Positions 35,898-44,981 of a stretch of DNA of 64,000 nucleotides are shown one piece after another (within the stretch, counting starts at the first letter, position 1; each line of letters starts with the position of its first letter). The notes under the pieces are model-generated. The model was not told the DNA's origin and did not search any database. It was given only the letters and a program-made list of their open reading frames with translations. The DNA lies in the NCBI GenBank assembly GCA_023300545.1, contig JALZVT010000051.1, positions 1 through 64,000 on the forward strand, given 5' to 3'. Made by a program: the position numbers and the translations under genes. Origin of the DNA: Pseudomonadales bacterium (lineage in GTDB: Bacteria > Pseudomonadota > Gammaproteobacteria > Pseudomonadales > Azotimanducaceae).

Positions 35898-37139
35898 CTA
35901 AGGATTTAGCTTAGCGCCACCAATACCCACAGGCGCAGGTCCACCACCCGCTCTCGCCTTGCCAACAACGTCGCGTAGCGTGTAGGCCGCGTTGAGTTCC
36001 TCTGCCGTTGAATCAGGACCAAGCTCCCCAACTCGAAGATACTCACCTCGATCTGTGGCGAGTCTAAAATCAACAATGGAACCCGCGGCCTCATCAACCA
36101 ATCCTGACGCACCAAAACCGTGGCCTTCATTGGTTTGCGCCGCATTGGTTGCCTGATAACCCATGCGTTGCAATAACTTAGGACTGGCTCGATTCAAAAC
36201 TTCAGGCTTCACTGAGAGCATCCAGTTTTCTTGCTGTCTAATTAGCGGGTGCTGCATACCATTGAGCATAACGATACGCGGGGAATCCGTATGGTTTATG
36301 CCGGTACTGTGTAGCAGTCGACCGTCAGTAATGATCATTGTTCCGGCCTTAGCATCAATATTGATCGCTGGAGGTAGTTTGCCAACTGGTCGCTGTTCGC
36401 GCACAGCATCTGACAAAACACGATGACTGCCGGGAATAACCAGGGTTCCACCATTAAGCTCATCAATATCAGTGATCGGAGTGAGGATATTAATCGTCAG
36501 CGGGCTTCTGGAATCCAGCGCCAAGTCTTGATCTTGATGCAACGCCTGAGGAACACCGCCCTGCAGTGAAATTGAAGCGATGAGCGACGTGCAAATCCAG
36601 TTCTCGCCCAAGGCTTCGGTGACTAACTGCTCAACCAAAGGGCCACCTTGCACAGACAACGGGTCATGCTCGATAAGGCCTTCAAAGCACTGCCCTTTAT
36701 TGACACAACAGTTGATGTTCTGGCCGCTAGGAGTTTTCTGGGCAATACCAGCCAGTCGTTCACCTTCCGCTTGCTCCAAAACACGTTGACGAATAACGGC
36801 AACCTGGTCCGCTGAAAGTGCACTGTCTATTTTGCAGTAACCCCAACTCAACATGTCGGAGCGCAGTCGCTCTATATCCTTAGTGGCAACCGGTAGGTCT
36901 TGATCTTTCCAGTGGTCATGCTTGGAGCCGATCGTCGTGTCGTAGTAGGAACCGGGTTTGAACTCCCATTGGCCCCACTCGCTGCTGCGCTTCGGTGGCA
37001 CAAAGTATATTTCGGGATTTGCTTCAAGAACCGACTTCATCGGGTCTTTGAAGGAGAGCTCTTGATGATACATCGCAGCGTCAGGGGCGGCCTGTGCTGC
37101 GACGTTGGCCGGGTTAAATTCAGCAGGAACAGAACTCAT
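35898..37139 (-). CDS. Phytanoyl-CoA dioxygenase (PhyH) family oxygenase
   Basis: A 413-residue Fe(II)/2-oxoglutarate-type oxygenase. The iron triad is visible as His201 and Asp203 (ALHQDQD) and His277 (GRLLHSTG). Arg288 (SPRIV) is placed to bind 2-oxoglutarate. A strong AAGGAG precedes the ATG. The family hydroxylates fatty acyl, isoprenoid and many other hydrophobic small molecules. It is first in a run of three minus-strand genes (PhyH, MBL-like, Rieske). Confidence 0.88.
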   Translation of the reverse strand: MSSVPAEFNPANVAAQAAPDAAMYHQELSFKDPMKSVLEANPEIYFVPPKRSSEWGQWEFKPGSYYDTTIGSKHDHWKDQDLPVATKDIERLRSDMLSWGYCKIDSALSADQVAVIRQRVLEQAEGERLAGIAQKTPSGQNINCCVNKGQCFEGLIEHDPLSVQGGPLVEQLVTEALGENWICTSLIASISLQGGVPQALHQDQDLALDSRSPLTINILTPITDIDELNGGTLVIPGSHRVLSDAVREQRPVGKLPPAINIDAKAGTMIITDGRLLHSTGINHTDSPRIVMLNGMQHPLIRQQENWMLSVKPEVLNRASPKLLQRMGYQATNAAQTNEGHGFGASGLVDEAAGSIVDFRLATDRGEYLRVGELGPDSTAEELNAAYTLRDVVGKARAGGGPAPVGIGGAKLNP

Positions 37140-37187
37140 CGTGTTGGCTCTCCTTAAGGTTGTAGATTGCAGTCGTTATGGGCTGGC

Positions 37188-38099
37188 TTAGGTCAACATT
37201 TTTCGTAAGGCGCTAAACATCGACGCCCGAAAGCGCTGGGTAGCCGCTGCGTCTTTCACGACGTTATCAAAAGCGTGGAATACGCCTTCAACCACCATGC
37301 TCTCACAGCTAACCCCGGCATGGCGCAAGCGATCTGCATAGGTCATGTCCTCGTCACAAAACAGATCGAGGGACCCCACGCCAATCCATGCACTGGGGAG
37401 GTCGCTGAGATCTGGGTTCCGGGACGGCACAGCAATGGGGCTGGCTTCGGGTAAACCTGCCTCGTGCCCCAGATAAGCGGCCCAGGCGACCCGGTTCGAA
37501 GGAATGTCCCAGAGCCGAAATCCGCGCTCATCCAGATCGGTTCGCAGAGCTGATCGATCGTCGAGCATCGGATAGAGAAGAAGTTGTCCAGCGAGACGCA
37601 GCTCGTTTTGATCGCGAGCGTGCAGCGCAACCTGTGCGGCAAGCCCACCGCCCGCGCTAGCCCCCGCGACCACGATTCGATCTGCATCGACATAGTCGCG
37701 CGCTGCAAGCCATATCAGGGCCGCATACGCATCATCTAGGGCCGCTGGAAATGCGTATGTGGGCGAAAGACGATAGACCGGCGCCATGACCACCACCCCA
37801 AGCTCGTCAGCAATCTGGCGACACAGTGTATCGTCCTGTTTTGGTGACCCAAGAACAAAGCCCCCGCCATGCAGCCAAAGAACGGCTGGGCGCCTCTCGT
37901 CGCGGCCTGAAGTCGGACGATGGACACGAGCCGTTCCAGCTCCTGTATCGACAATTTCGATGTTGTCTGGGTCTTTGCCGAGATCGGCGAGCGCACCAAG
38001 CCGCCGAACTAGCGGCAGACTCCACGACCGGGCGATGCCACGTGGCAGGAAGCGGGCAGCTGATTCGAATTCGGGATCAAAGTTAGGCTTAGACATCAT
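37188..38099 (-). CDS. HSL-family (family IV) esterase/lipase
   Basis: A hormone-sensitive-lipase-type alpha/beta hydrolase of 303 residues: LWLHGGGFVLGS (oxyanion HGGG), nucleophile in GASAGGG, catalytic Asp near DLFCDEDM and His in VFHAFD. The start at ATG 38099 is chosen because GGAGACACC precedes it; the open frame runs upstream to 38198 but with an atypical hydrophobic extension. Hydrolyses short- to medium-chain esters. It is 48 bp upstream of the PhyH gene on the same strand, so it may be co-transcribed with it. Confidence 0.9.
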   Translation of the reverse strand: MMSKPNFDPEFESAARFLPRGIARSWSLPLVRRLGALADLGKDPDNIEIVDTGAGTARVHRPTSGRDERRPAVLWLHGGGFVLGSPKQDDTLCRQIADELGVVVMAPVYRLSPTYAFPAALDDAYAALIWLAARDYVDADRIVVAGASAGGGLAAQVALHARDQNELRLAGQLLLYPMLDDRSALRTDLDERGFRLWDIPSNRVAWAAYLGHEAGLPEASPIAVPSRNPDLSDLPSAWIGVGSLDLFCDEDMTYADRLRHAGVSCESMVVEGVFHAFDNVVKDAAATQRFRASMFSALRKMLT

Positions 38100-38215
38100 G
38101 GTGTCTCCGGTTGTACCAAAGCAGTCGTTCCAGCAGCTTGCTCGGAGTTGCACGCTCTGCCAGAACACCATAAAACAGAGTATTGTGAACAGAATCAAAT
38201 TGAACTGAAGAGTCC

Positions 38216-38686
38216 ATGAAGCAACTAGATATTCCTAACTTTGGAGAACTACTGGCCGAGCACTTAAGCGCCGTGCCAGCAGAGGCTTATCCCTACTTGC
38301 TGTCTCAACTAGAACGCACCGCAGCCAGCCGTTATCGCGAGTGGGCCGATGCCGTGCCCAGCCATCGTGACGGTATTATGCAATGTGCCGCGCGGGAAGA
38401 TGAGATAGCGGACCGGGTTGAGGCGTTGTTTCCACCGTCTGCTGAGCACCGTGCGTTGGTGGCTGACATCATTCCCAAAGCCAAGGCCACCTACTATTCA
38501 GCCTTTGAACCCTATACACCCGTTGAACAGATGACGATTCAGGCGAACGCGGAGCGTCAGGGTGCCAACGCTTGGCAAACCATAAAGGCAGCGCACCCGG
38601 AATTGGCCACTGAGTTAGATCAACTGTCACAGATAGAGCTGACCAGCGCAGACTATCTGGATGACGTCTTGCCCCAGATGGCCTAA
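38216..38686 (+). CDS. Hypothetical alpha-helical protein
   Basis: A 156-residue acidic, helix-rich soluble protein (MKQLDIPNFGELLAEHL...; YREWADAVPSHRDGIMQCAAREDEIADRVEALF). No signal peptide, membrane segment or family motif recognised. The ATG is divergent from the esterase gene and the stop lies 22 bp from the convergent CNT transporter gene. Codon use resembles that of the neighbours, so it is likely a real gene. Confidence 0.65.
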   Translation: MKQLDIPNFGELLAEHLSAVPAEAYPYLLSQLERTAASRYREWADAVPSHRDGIMQCAAREDEIADRVEALFPPSAEHRALVADIIPKAKATYYSAFEPYTPVEQMTIQANAERQGANAWQTIKAAHPELATELDQLSQIELTSADYLDDVLPQMA

Positions 38687-38708
38687 GCGTCAGCTCGATA
38701 CACCGCCA

Positions 38709-39962
38709 CTAAGTACTCAGCACACCGATTACGCAGGCGCTCATTGCTGACGCACAAGCGCCAGCGATTAAAGCTCGAACACCCAACGATACCGTTTCCG
38801 TATGTCGTTCGGGCGCCAGCGCGTTGAGCGCCCCAATCAAAATAGCCAGACTAGGCAGATTCGCAAAACTGGATAAGGCGTAGGTCATGATGAGCGTGCT
38901 GCGCGGGCTCAGAGCCTCTTCCGGCAGCGCCATCATATTCAAATAGGCCATCATCTCGGTGATGGCTATCTTTGTTCCGAGTATCGAACCCGCTGTGCTG
39001 GCTTCTGCCCAAGGTATGCCAAGCAGCCAGGCAACAGGCGCAAACAACCAACCAAAAATGCGCTCAAGCGACAGGGCGGCTCCCTGAATATCGGGTAGGT
39101 TGCCAAGGATGACGTCGAGCAGACTGATGAGTGCCGTAAATACCAACAGCAGTGCGATGACATAGGCCAACATTTTTATAGAGACAATCGTGCCCGACGT
39201 GATCGCATCAAGCGAGCTTGCGTATTCGCTCTTGAGTTCAATGGCGGCTACCTGATCGCTCTGCTCAACATCGCCAGGCACCATGATCTTCGCCAGTAAA
39301 ATCGCTGCTGGAATGTTAATCACGGAAGCAGCTAATAGATGACCAAACGCGTTGGGAACATAGGGCTCAAGGATAGTGCCGTAAAGCACCATCATTGAGC
39401 CTGCGATGGTTCCCATGCCGCCCGCCATCATCACCAGCAGCTCGCTGCGGGTCAGCGTGGGTAAATAAGGGCGTACCAACAACGGCGCCTCGCTCATACC
39501 CATAAAGAGATTGGCGGCTGATGACACTCCTACCGCTCCGCCAACCCCAAAACTGCGCTGCATAACAATCGCGGCTCCGCGCACCATGTAAATGAGTATG
39601 CGCCAGTGCCACAGCAACGCAGACAGCGCGCCTATAACCAGTATCAATGGAAACGACTGCAGAGACAAAATGAAAGTGGAGCCCCCTTCGACCACTTCGA
39701 AGGGCTGTGGACCGCCGCCCAGATAGCCAAATACAAACATCGAACCCTCAGTGGTGGCCGCGCTAACCGCAGCCACACCATTGCTCAACACGCTCAGGCC
39801 GTCCCGCACAATTTGCAGATTGGTAACCAAAGCAGCGAACACAAACTGAGTTGCTAAGCCAACCAACACGATGCGCCAGGAAATGGCTCGACGATCTTCG
39901 GAGAGCAACCAGGCAAGAGCGATAAACGCGCAGAGGCCAAGTAATCCTTGAAACATGCTCAT
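38709..39962 (-). CDS. Concentrative nucleoside transporter (CNT/NupC family)
   Basis: A 417-residue inner-membrane protein with many hydrophobic segments. CNT hallmarks include the N-terminal GLLGLCAFIALAWLLSEDRR, the MGMSEAPLLVRPYL loop, and the SELLVMMAGGMGTIAGSMM and late NLPSLAILIGA segments. Family members import nucleosides with Na+ or H+. It is 12 bp downstream of the BisC-like gene, so the two are one operon. The pairing is curious because no obvious metabolic link connects sulfoxide reduction and nucleoside import. Confidence 0.9.
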   Translation of the reverse strand: MSMFQGLLGLCAFIALAWLLSEDRRAISWRIVLVGLATQFVFAALVTNLQIVRDGLSVLSNGVAAVSAATTEGSMFVFGYLGGGPQPFEVVEGGSTFILSLQSFPLILVIGALSALLWHWRILIYMVRGAAIVMQRSFGVGGAVGVSSAANLFMGMSEAPLLVRPYLPTLTRSELLVMMAGGMGTIAGSMMVLYGTILEPYVPNAFGHLLAASVINIPAAILLAKIMVPGDVEQSDQVAAIELKSEYASSLDAITSGTIVSIKMLAYVIALLLVFTALISLLDVILGNLPDIQGAALSLERIFGWLFAPVAWLLGIPWAEASTAGSILGTKIAITEMMAYLNMMALPEEALSPRSTLIMTYALSSFANLPSLAILIGALNALAPERHTETVSLGVRALIAGACASAMSACVIGVLST

Positions 39963-39974
39963 TCGCGGGGCGCC

Positions 39975-42287
39975 TTAGTGTGCATTGGGAATGATGTCCG
40001 GTAGTTGGTAGGTTGCAACATTCGGCGCGTCACCAACATATCGCTCGATCTCAACCAACGCAGATTGAGCGCTTGATGCCTGAGCCAAACTCGATGTGCC
40101 TTTGTCGAGGGTCATCATATTGGGATTGCCGCTGCGGTCCAATTCAATTTCTCCTGTCTGGGTGTGCAACGGATCAAACCACGCCCCCGTGGCAAGCTGC
40201 ACCACACCCGGTCGCAGAGCGTTCGACAGCTGAACTCCCGCCAGGCAGGCGCCTCGGTCGTTGTAAACGCGCACCAGCATGCCGTCCTCTAGCCCTCTGG
40301 CTTTCGCGTCAGTTGGATGAATGCTTACAGGCTCCCGCCCCGCTACCTTGCCTGCCTGACTCAGCGCACTGTGATCAAACTGACTGTGCAGACGATGCTC
40401 TGGCTGATTCGACAGTAAATGCAAGGGATACAATCGTGTCTGGGGACTACCCAGCCATTCTGCTGGTGCTAGCCAGCTGGCGTGGCCGGGACAATCGGCG
40501 TAGCCAAAGCCAGCGACGATCGCAGAATACAGCTCTATCCTGCCTGACGGTGTGGGCAACGGATGGCGCTCCGGGTCGGCCCGAAACTCGGACAAGAAGA
40601 CGGTACTTGTCTGCTTCGGGGGGACACGCAGGTAGTCTGCGTCCCAGAACTCATCGAATACCGGTATGTCATCGCTTCTGCGCGCTGCGTATTCGGTGTA
40701 GAGCACGCGCAGCCATTGCATCTCATCACGCTGCTCGGTAAACCGTTCGCTACACCCCAGTTGCGCAGCAATCCCGGTGAAAATCTCAAAGTCGTGTCGG
40801 GCTTGCCCCACCGGTGATAAAGCCTGCTTCATCGCAATCATGTACGAATCAGAGCTGTTAAAGCCGATGTCGTTACGTTCGAGCGCCGTTGTCGCTGGTA
40901 GCACAATATCTGCATGACGTGCCAGTGGGTTCCACCAGATCTCATGGGCAATAACGGTCTGGGGTTTCTGCCAGGCACGACTTAGTCGAATAAGGTCTTG
41001 CTGGTGATGGAACGGATTGCCGCCGGCCCAGTACACCAGCTTGATGTCCGGGTAGGTCAGCGTCTGCCCGTTATAGTCAAAGGGTTTGTTCGGTTGTAAC
41101 AGCATGTCGGTCAGCCGCGCTACCGGAATGAAATTCGATACCGGGTTTTCACTTTGTGGAAAGGTCGGGCCTTTGACCGTACTGCGCGGGTTACCGATGC
41201 CGCCGAGCGCGCCATAACTGAATCCGACACCGCCGCCAGGCAAACCGATTTGCCCGAGTAAAGCAGCCAAAGTAATGCCAGCCCAATAGGTTTGTTCACC
41301 GTGGTCGCCGCGCTGAATCGACAAACTTAGAGTGATGAAAGAGCGCTCTTTTGCCATTTTTCGAGCGAGGCTGAGGATTGCAGGTACTTCGATATCGCTG
41401 AGTGTCGCGGCCCACTGGGCGGTTTTGGGAACGCCATCGCTGATTCCCAGCAAATAGTCCGAGACTTCCTTGAAGCCCACACAATAGCGATCGACAAAGT
41501 GCTGATCGAAAAGCCCCTCAACGACCAATGTATGGGCCAAAGCCAGCATCAAGGCGGTATCGGTATTCGGTCGAATGGCCAGCCACTGCGCACCAAGCTC
41601 CGCCGCCATGTCAGAGCGAGCGGGCGATACGTTAACAAATCGTGTGCCGTTTGCTGCGCACTGGGACAGCCAACCTGGCGCGAGATGACGGCTAGTCCCA
41701 CCCGGGTGTACCTGGCTGTTTTTTGCTGCCATGCCACCAAACACCACAATCAGTTTGGCGTGCTCTGCCAGAACATCCCAGGTTGTGGTGTTGTCATTAC
41801 ACGTGCGGTAGTCGTAGCCCAGAACGTGAGGGACTACCACTTCAGCTGCGCCACTGCTGTAAGTGTTCACAGACGAGGTGTAACCACCGAGTAAGTTTAG
41901 AAAACGATGCAGCTGACTCTGAGCGTGATGAAAGCGCCCTGCGCTTGCCCACCCATAAGAGCCGCCAAATATGGCGTCGTTACCGTGAGTTTCTATGACG
42001 TTGGTTAGCGACTGACCCACCAATTCGAAGGCCTCGGGCCAACTCAGTGGTACAAAGGAATCTCGCCCACGACGCTGACGCTGCACGCCGCTTTTGTCTT
42101 TGGCGTTGAGCCAGGACGCGCGAGCCATCGGTTGTTGAATACGCAGTTTGCTATCAACGGCGTCAGCAAGGCCTTGGCCAATTAGTGACGGCTCGGGATC
42201 TTCAGCAAAGGGCGTTAGTTTTAGTTGACCACTGGCAGTCTGTTCGACTCGGTAAGTGCCCCAATGGCTTGCCGTCAACGAGCTCAT
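39975..42287 (-). CDS. BisC/TorA-type molybdopterin oxidoreductase
   Basis: A 770-residue molybdopterin-guanine-dinucleotide enzyme of the DMSO/TMAO/biotin sulfoxide reductase group: SYGWASAGRFHHAQSQLHRF (residues 110-129) and TYSSGAAEV, where Ser144 should ligate molybdenum. Later come QRGDHGEQTYWAG, the GGGVGFSYG loop and a C-terminal cofactor cap (QPEHRLHSQFDHS). No Tat twin-arginine signal and no N-terminal 4Fe-4S cysteines, so it is cytoplasmic and closer to biotin/methionine sulfoxide reductase BisC than to periplasmic TorA. Physiological substrate unproven. Confidence 0.88.
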   Translation of the reverse strand: MSSLTASHWGTYRVEQTASGQLKLTPFAEDPEPSLIGQGLADAVDSKLRIQQPMARASWLNAKDKSGVQRQRRGRDSFVPLSWPEAFELVGQSLTNVIETHGNDAIFGGSYGWASAGRFHHAQSQLHRFLNLLGGYTSSVNTYSSGAAEVVVPHVLGYDYRTCNDNTTTWDVLAEHAKLIVVFGGMAAKNSQVHPGGTSRHLAPGWLSQCAANGTRFVNVSPARSDMAAELGAQWLAIRPNTDTALMLALAHTLVVEGLFDQHFVDRYCVGFKEVSDYLLGISDGVPKTAQWAATLSDIEVPAILSLARKMAKERSFITLSLSIQRGDHGEQTYWAGITLAALLGQIGLPGGGVGFSYGALGGIGNPRSTVKGPTFPQSENPVSNFIPVARLTDMLLQPNKPFDYNGQTLTYPDIKLVYWAGGNPFHHQQDLIRLSRAWQKPQTVIAHEIWWNPLARHADIVLPATTALERNDIGFNSSDSYMIAMKQALSPVGQARHDFEIFTGIAAQLGCSERFTEQRDEMQWLRVLYTEYAARRSDDIPVFDEFWDADYLRVPPKQTSTVFLSEFRADPERHPLPTPSGRIELYSAIVAGFGYADCPGHASWLAPAEWLGSPQTRLYPLHLLSNQPEHRLHSQFDHSALSQAGKVAGREPVSIHPTDAKARGLEDGMLVRVYNDRGACLAGVQLSNALRPGVVQLATGAWFDPLHTQTGEIELDRSGNPNMMTLDKGTSSLAQASSAQSALVEIERYVGDAPNVATYQLPDIIPNAH

Positions 42288-42479
42288 GGCGACAACGTCT
42301 CGCCCTGCTCTTGATTCGGCTCTTGGCCCAGCCTCATTTTATGTTTGATCGTGCCGTCCCGCGTACCGCACCTGAATGCCGTAATCCGCTCATCTGTTTA
42401 ATGCCAGTTGCGGAGTAACCTACCCCAAGGGCTTTTCGATGAACAGGTTTTAGGAACAGCCATGACGCAGGTCGAGTCG

Positions 42480-42962
42480 CTATATTTCCATATCAATGGT
42501 TTCTGTTCGCCCAGGCAAATCGTTGAATGCTGGCTGCACAAGCGTTACCGCCGAGTCCCCACCTAGCCAGGTACCAGTCACACTGATACCAATAGTACCA
42601 ATAGCCGCATTCGCTGAACCCGCTATGTAAGCGGGACCGCCACCGGGCGCTCGCGCTTCATTGGCGTTGATAAGCGCAATCCAGCCATCCGCGTCCGAAG
42701 GGATTTCACGTTGGATACCATTGGACATCGCAGAATGCACAGTCGCGTATTCCCATCGTACCGCCCTAACCGCCTGCTGGTAGTGATCATTGACCACTGC
42801 GGTACTACTGGTTTTGATGTAATCGCTGTAGCTCGCTAAGCCAACCGCTGCCAGTATCCCAATGATTGCAACCACAATCATTAGCTCGATCAGCGTAAAG
42901 CCACCGTTACCCTTACGGGATTTCGTGTTGCATAGGCGGTTTTTAAGGTAGCGGGTGCACAC
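42480..42962 (-). CDS. Type IV pilin-like protein
   Basis: A prepilin with leader ending KGNGG and cleavage before [20 protein letters not shown]. The mature protein keeps Glu5 and the hydrophobic N-terminal helix needed for fibre assembly. The start is GTG 42962, giving a rather long 21-residue leader. The mature region (about 139 residues) contains no cysteine, so the usual C-terminal disulfide-bonded D-region is absent. No other pilus genes are in the window, so it is an isolated major or minor pilin. Confidence 0.9.
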   Translation of the reverse strand: MCTRYLKNRLCNTKSRKGNGGFTLIELMIVVAIIGILAAVGLASYSDYIKTSSTAVVNDHYQQAVRAVRWEYATVHSAMSNGIQREIPSDADGWIALINANEARAPGGGPAYIAGSANAAIGTIGISVTGTWLGGDSAVTLVQPAFNDLPGRTETIDMEI

Positions 42963-43206
42963 AGGGCAAGATTCCTGATTGGATTGTCGGATAAAGGAGA
43001 TGAATGCTACCTTCGCCGTGCCAGCTCAGCGGGAACCTGATCACACTTTTACCTACACAAAGGTATAAAAAAGCTTAGACAGGCGACCCACTGCCTGCTT
43101 CGGTAGTATGGGCTGAATACGCCCCCTCTCCGGTTTATAACGGAGTTCGGGGTTCTTGCTGCAAACTCACTTGCAGACCCACCTGAAATAAGGACCGCAC
43201 CAGCGC

Positions 43207-44421
43207 ATGACTGACGCAGTACCCCACCCAGAGCTACCGCCAATTGAGCAACTAACCGATCAACTGCTCGCATTTATGGACGCCCATATCTACCCCAACG
43301 AGCGGCTCTATCACGAACAACTCGCGGGCGCGTCGAACCGCTTTGCGCCCTTACCAATCATGGACGAGCTCAAGCTGCGGGCGCAGGAACAAGGACTATG
43401 GAACCTGTGGATGCCGCGAGACCATGGCGGATTAAGCAACGAAGATTACTGTGGGCTCGCAGAGATCATGGGTCGAGTGCTCTGGTCTCCTGAGGTGTTC
43501 AACTGCAACGCTCCCGACACCGGCAACATGGAAGTGTTCATGAAGTACGGCACGAAAGCGCAACAGGAGGAATGGCTAACACCGATGCTTGCCGGCGAGA
43601 TTCGTTCGTCGTATTGCATGACTGAACCCGACGTGGCCTCGTCTGATGCGACGAACGTCAGCACCTCTATCGTGCGCGATGGCGAAGACTATGTGATCAA
43701 CGGCAAAAAGTGGTTTATCACTAACGCGATGTACGAACGCACTAAAATTCTGATCGTGATGGGTAAATCAGATCCAGACAATTCCAATCGGCACGTACAA
43801 CAGAGTCAGATACTGGTACCAAAGAACACACCAGGGGTTGAGATCGTTCGCCCGTTATCGACGCTGGGTTATGACGACGCTCCGCTGGGCCACGCCGAAG
43901 TCCACTTCAATAACGTACGTGTGCCGGCAGCTAATATTCTACTTGGTGAAGGCCGCGGTTTTGAAATTGCTCAGGGGCGACTCGGGCCGGGGCGAATTCA
44001 CCATTGCATGCGTTTGATTGGCAGCGCCCAACGCGCACTCGAACTCGCTTGCAAGCGTGCAGTGAGCCGTGAAACCTTTGGCCGTAAGCTTTCGGAGCAC
44101 CAATCGGTATTGGAAGATATTGCCAAGTCGTTCAGTGAAATTGAACAGGCGCGCCTGCTGACTCTGAAAACCGCGCGGAAGATTGATGAAGTGGGTGCCA
44201 AAGACTCACGCGATCTGATTGCCGCGGCCAAAATCGTAACGCCATTGATGGCCCAAACGGTGATTGATCGGTGCATGCAGATTCACGGCGCTGGAGGTTT
44301 AACCACCGACTACCCAATGGCTGAGGCGTTTAACTACGCCCGTTGGTGCCGCCAGGCTGACGGACCTGACCAAGTGCATATGATGGCCTTAGGCAAGCAG
44401 GTAATAAAACGCCTCGCTTAG
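43207..44421 (+). CDS. Acyl-CoA dehydrogenase (ACAD10/11-like)
   Basis: A 404-residue FAD-dependent acyl-CoA dehydrogenase: YCMTEPDVASSDATN and GEDYVINGKKWFITNA in the FAD/substrate region, then GRGFEIAQGRLGPGRIHHCMR, and FGRKLSEHQSV with QIHGAGGLTTDYPMAEAF at the C-terminus. The sequence style resembles the ACAD10/11 subgroup, which handles long, branched or hydroxylated acyl-CoAs. It is monocistronic, with the stop overlapping the convergent GNAT gene by 4 bp. Confidence 0.93.
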   Translation: MTDAVPHPELPPIEQLTDQLLAFMDAHIYPNERLYHEQLAGASNRFAPLPIMDELKLRAQEQGLWNLWMPRDHGGLSNEDYCGLAEIMGRVLWSPEVFNCNAPDTGNMEVFMKYGTKAQQEEWLTPMLAGEIRSSYCMTEPDVASSDATNVSTSIVRDGEDYVINGKKWFITNAMYERTKILIVMGKSDPDNSNRHVQQSQILVPKNTPGVEIVRPLSTLGYDDAPLGHAEVHFNNVRVPAANILLGEGRGFEIAQGRLGPGRIHHCMRLIGSAQRALELACKRAVSRETFGRKLSEHQSVLEDIAKSFSEIEQARLLTLKTARKIDEVGAKDSRDLIAAAKIVTPLMAQTVIDRCMQIHGAGGLTTDYPMAEAFNYARWCRQADGPDQVHMMALGKQVIKRLA

Positions 44422-44966
44422 AGCGCCTTAACCATTGTGATGATCACGCTCCCGGCGCCGTTGGCGGTCGGGAGCGTTTCGCGGTCAATTTCTACGTAAC
44501 CACGCGCCAAATAGAGGGGTTCGCCTGGAATGGTGGAACCGAGCGCGATACGTGAGAAACCCGCGGCTTTCGCCGCTACCTCACCCAATTCCAGTAACAA
44601 AGTGCCTATGCCCTGCCGGACCCAGTCGGGATGGGTATACATGGCGCGAATGCGTGCCAAATCGTTGGCTGGGTCGCTCAGGCTATCGTCTCGGCCGTCA
44701 GTGTGATCGCCCCCATAGAGCGTTTTACGTTTGCCCCAGCCGCCACAGCCCACCAGAGTCGTCGCTCCAGACACTGTGGACGCCTCGATCAGGAAATAAG
44801 TCTGGTCCTCTATTAGCGTCCGGTCGACGCCCATCGAGGCCTGAGCGGCTTCAATCTCGGCCGGCGACATGAAGGGCTGCATATTCTGCGTAATAGCTGC
44901 CTGCATCAGTGCCCTGATTGCAGACACGTCGTCAGGTTGCGCAAGTCGATGTATAAACGCCGCCAA
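44418..44966 (-). CDS. GNAT-family N-acetyltransferase
   Basis: A 182-residue GNAT fold: RLAQPDDVSAIRALM at the start, acetyl-CoA loop HPDWVRQGIGTLLLELG and LYLARGYVEIDRE near the end. The predicted start is TTG 44966. Target unknown. It is the last of a minus-strand run after isocitrate dehydrogenase and class II aldolase (15 bp gap). Confidence 0.85.
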   Translation of the reverse strand: MAAFIHRLAQPDDVSAIRALMQAAITQNMQPFMSPAEIEAAQASMGVDRTLIEDQTYFLIEASTVSGATTLVGCGGWGKRKTLYGGDHTDGRDDSLSDPANDLARIRAMYTHPDWVRQGIGTLLLELGEVAAKAAGFSRIALGSTIPGEPLYLARGYVEIDRETLPTANGAGSVIITMVKAL

Positions 44967-44981
44967 TGCACTGCGTGCCGA

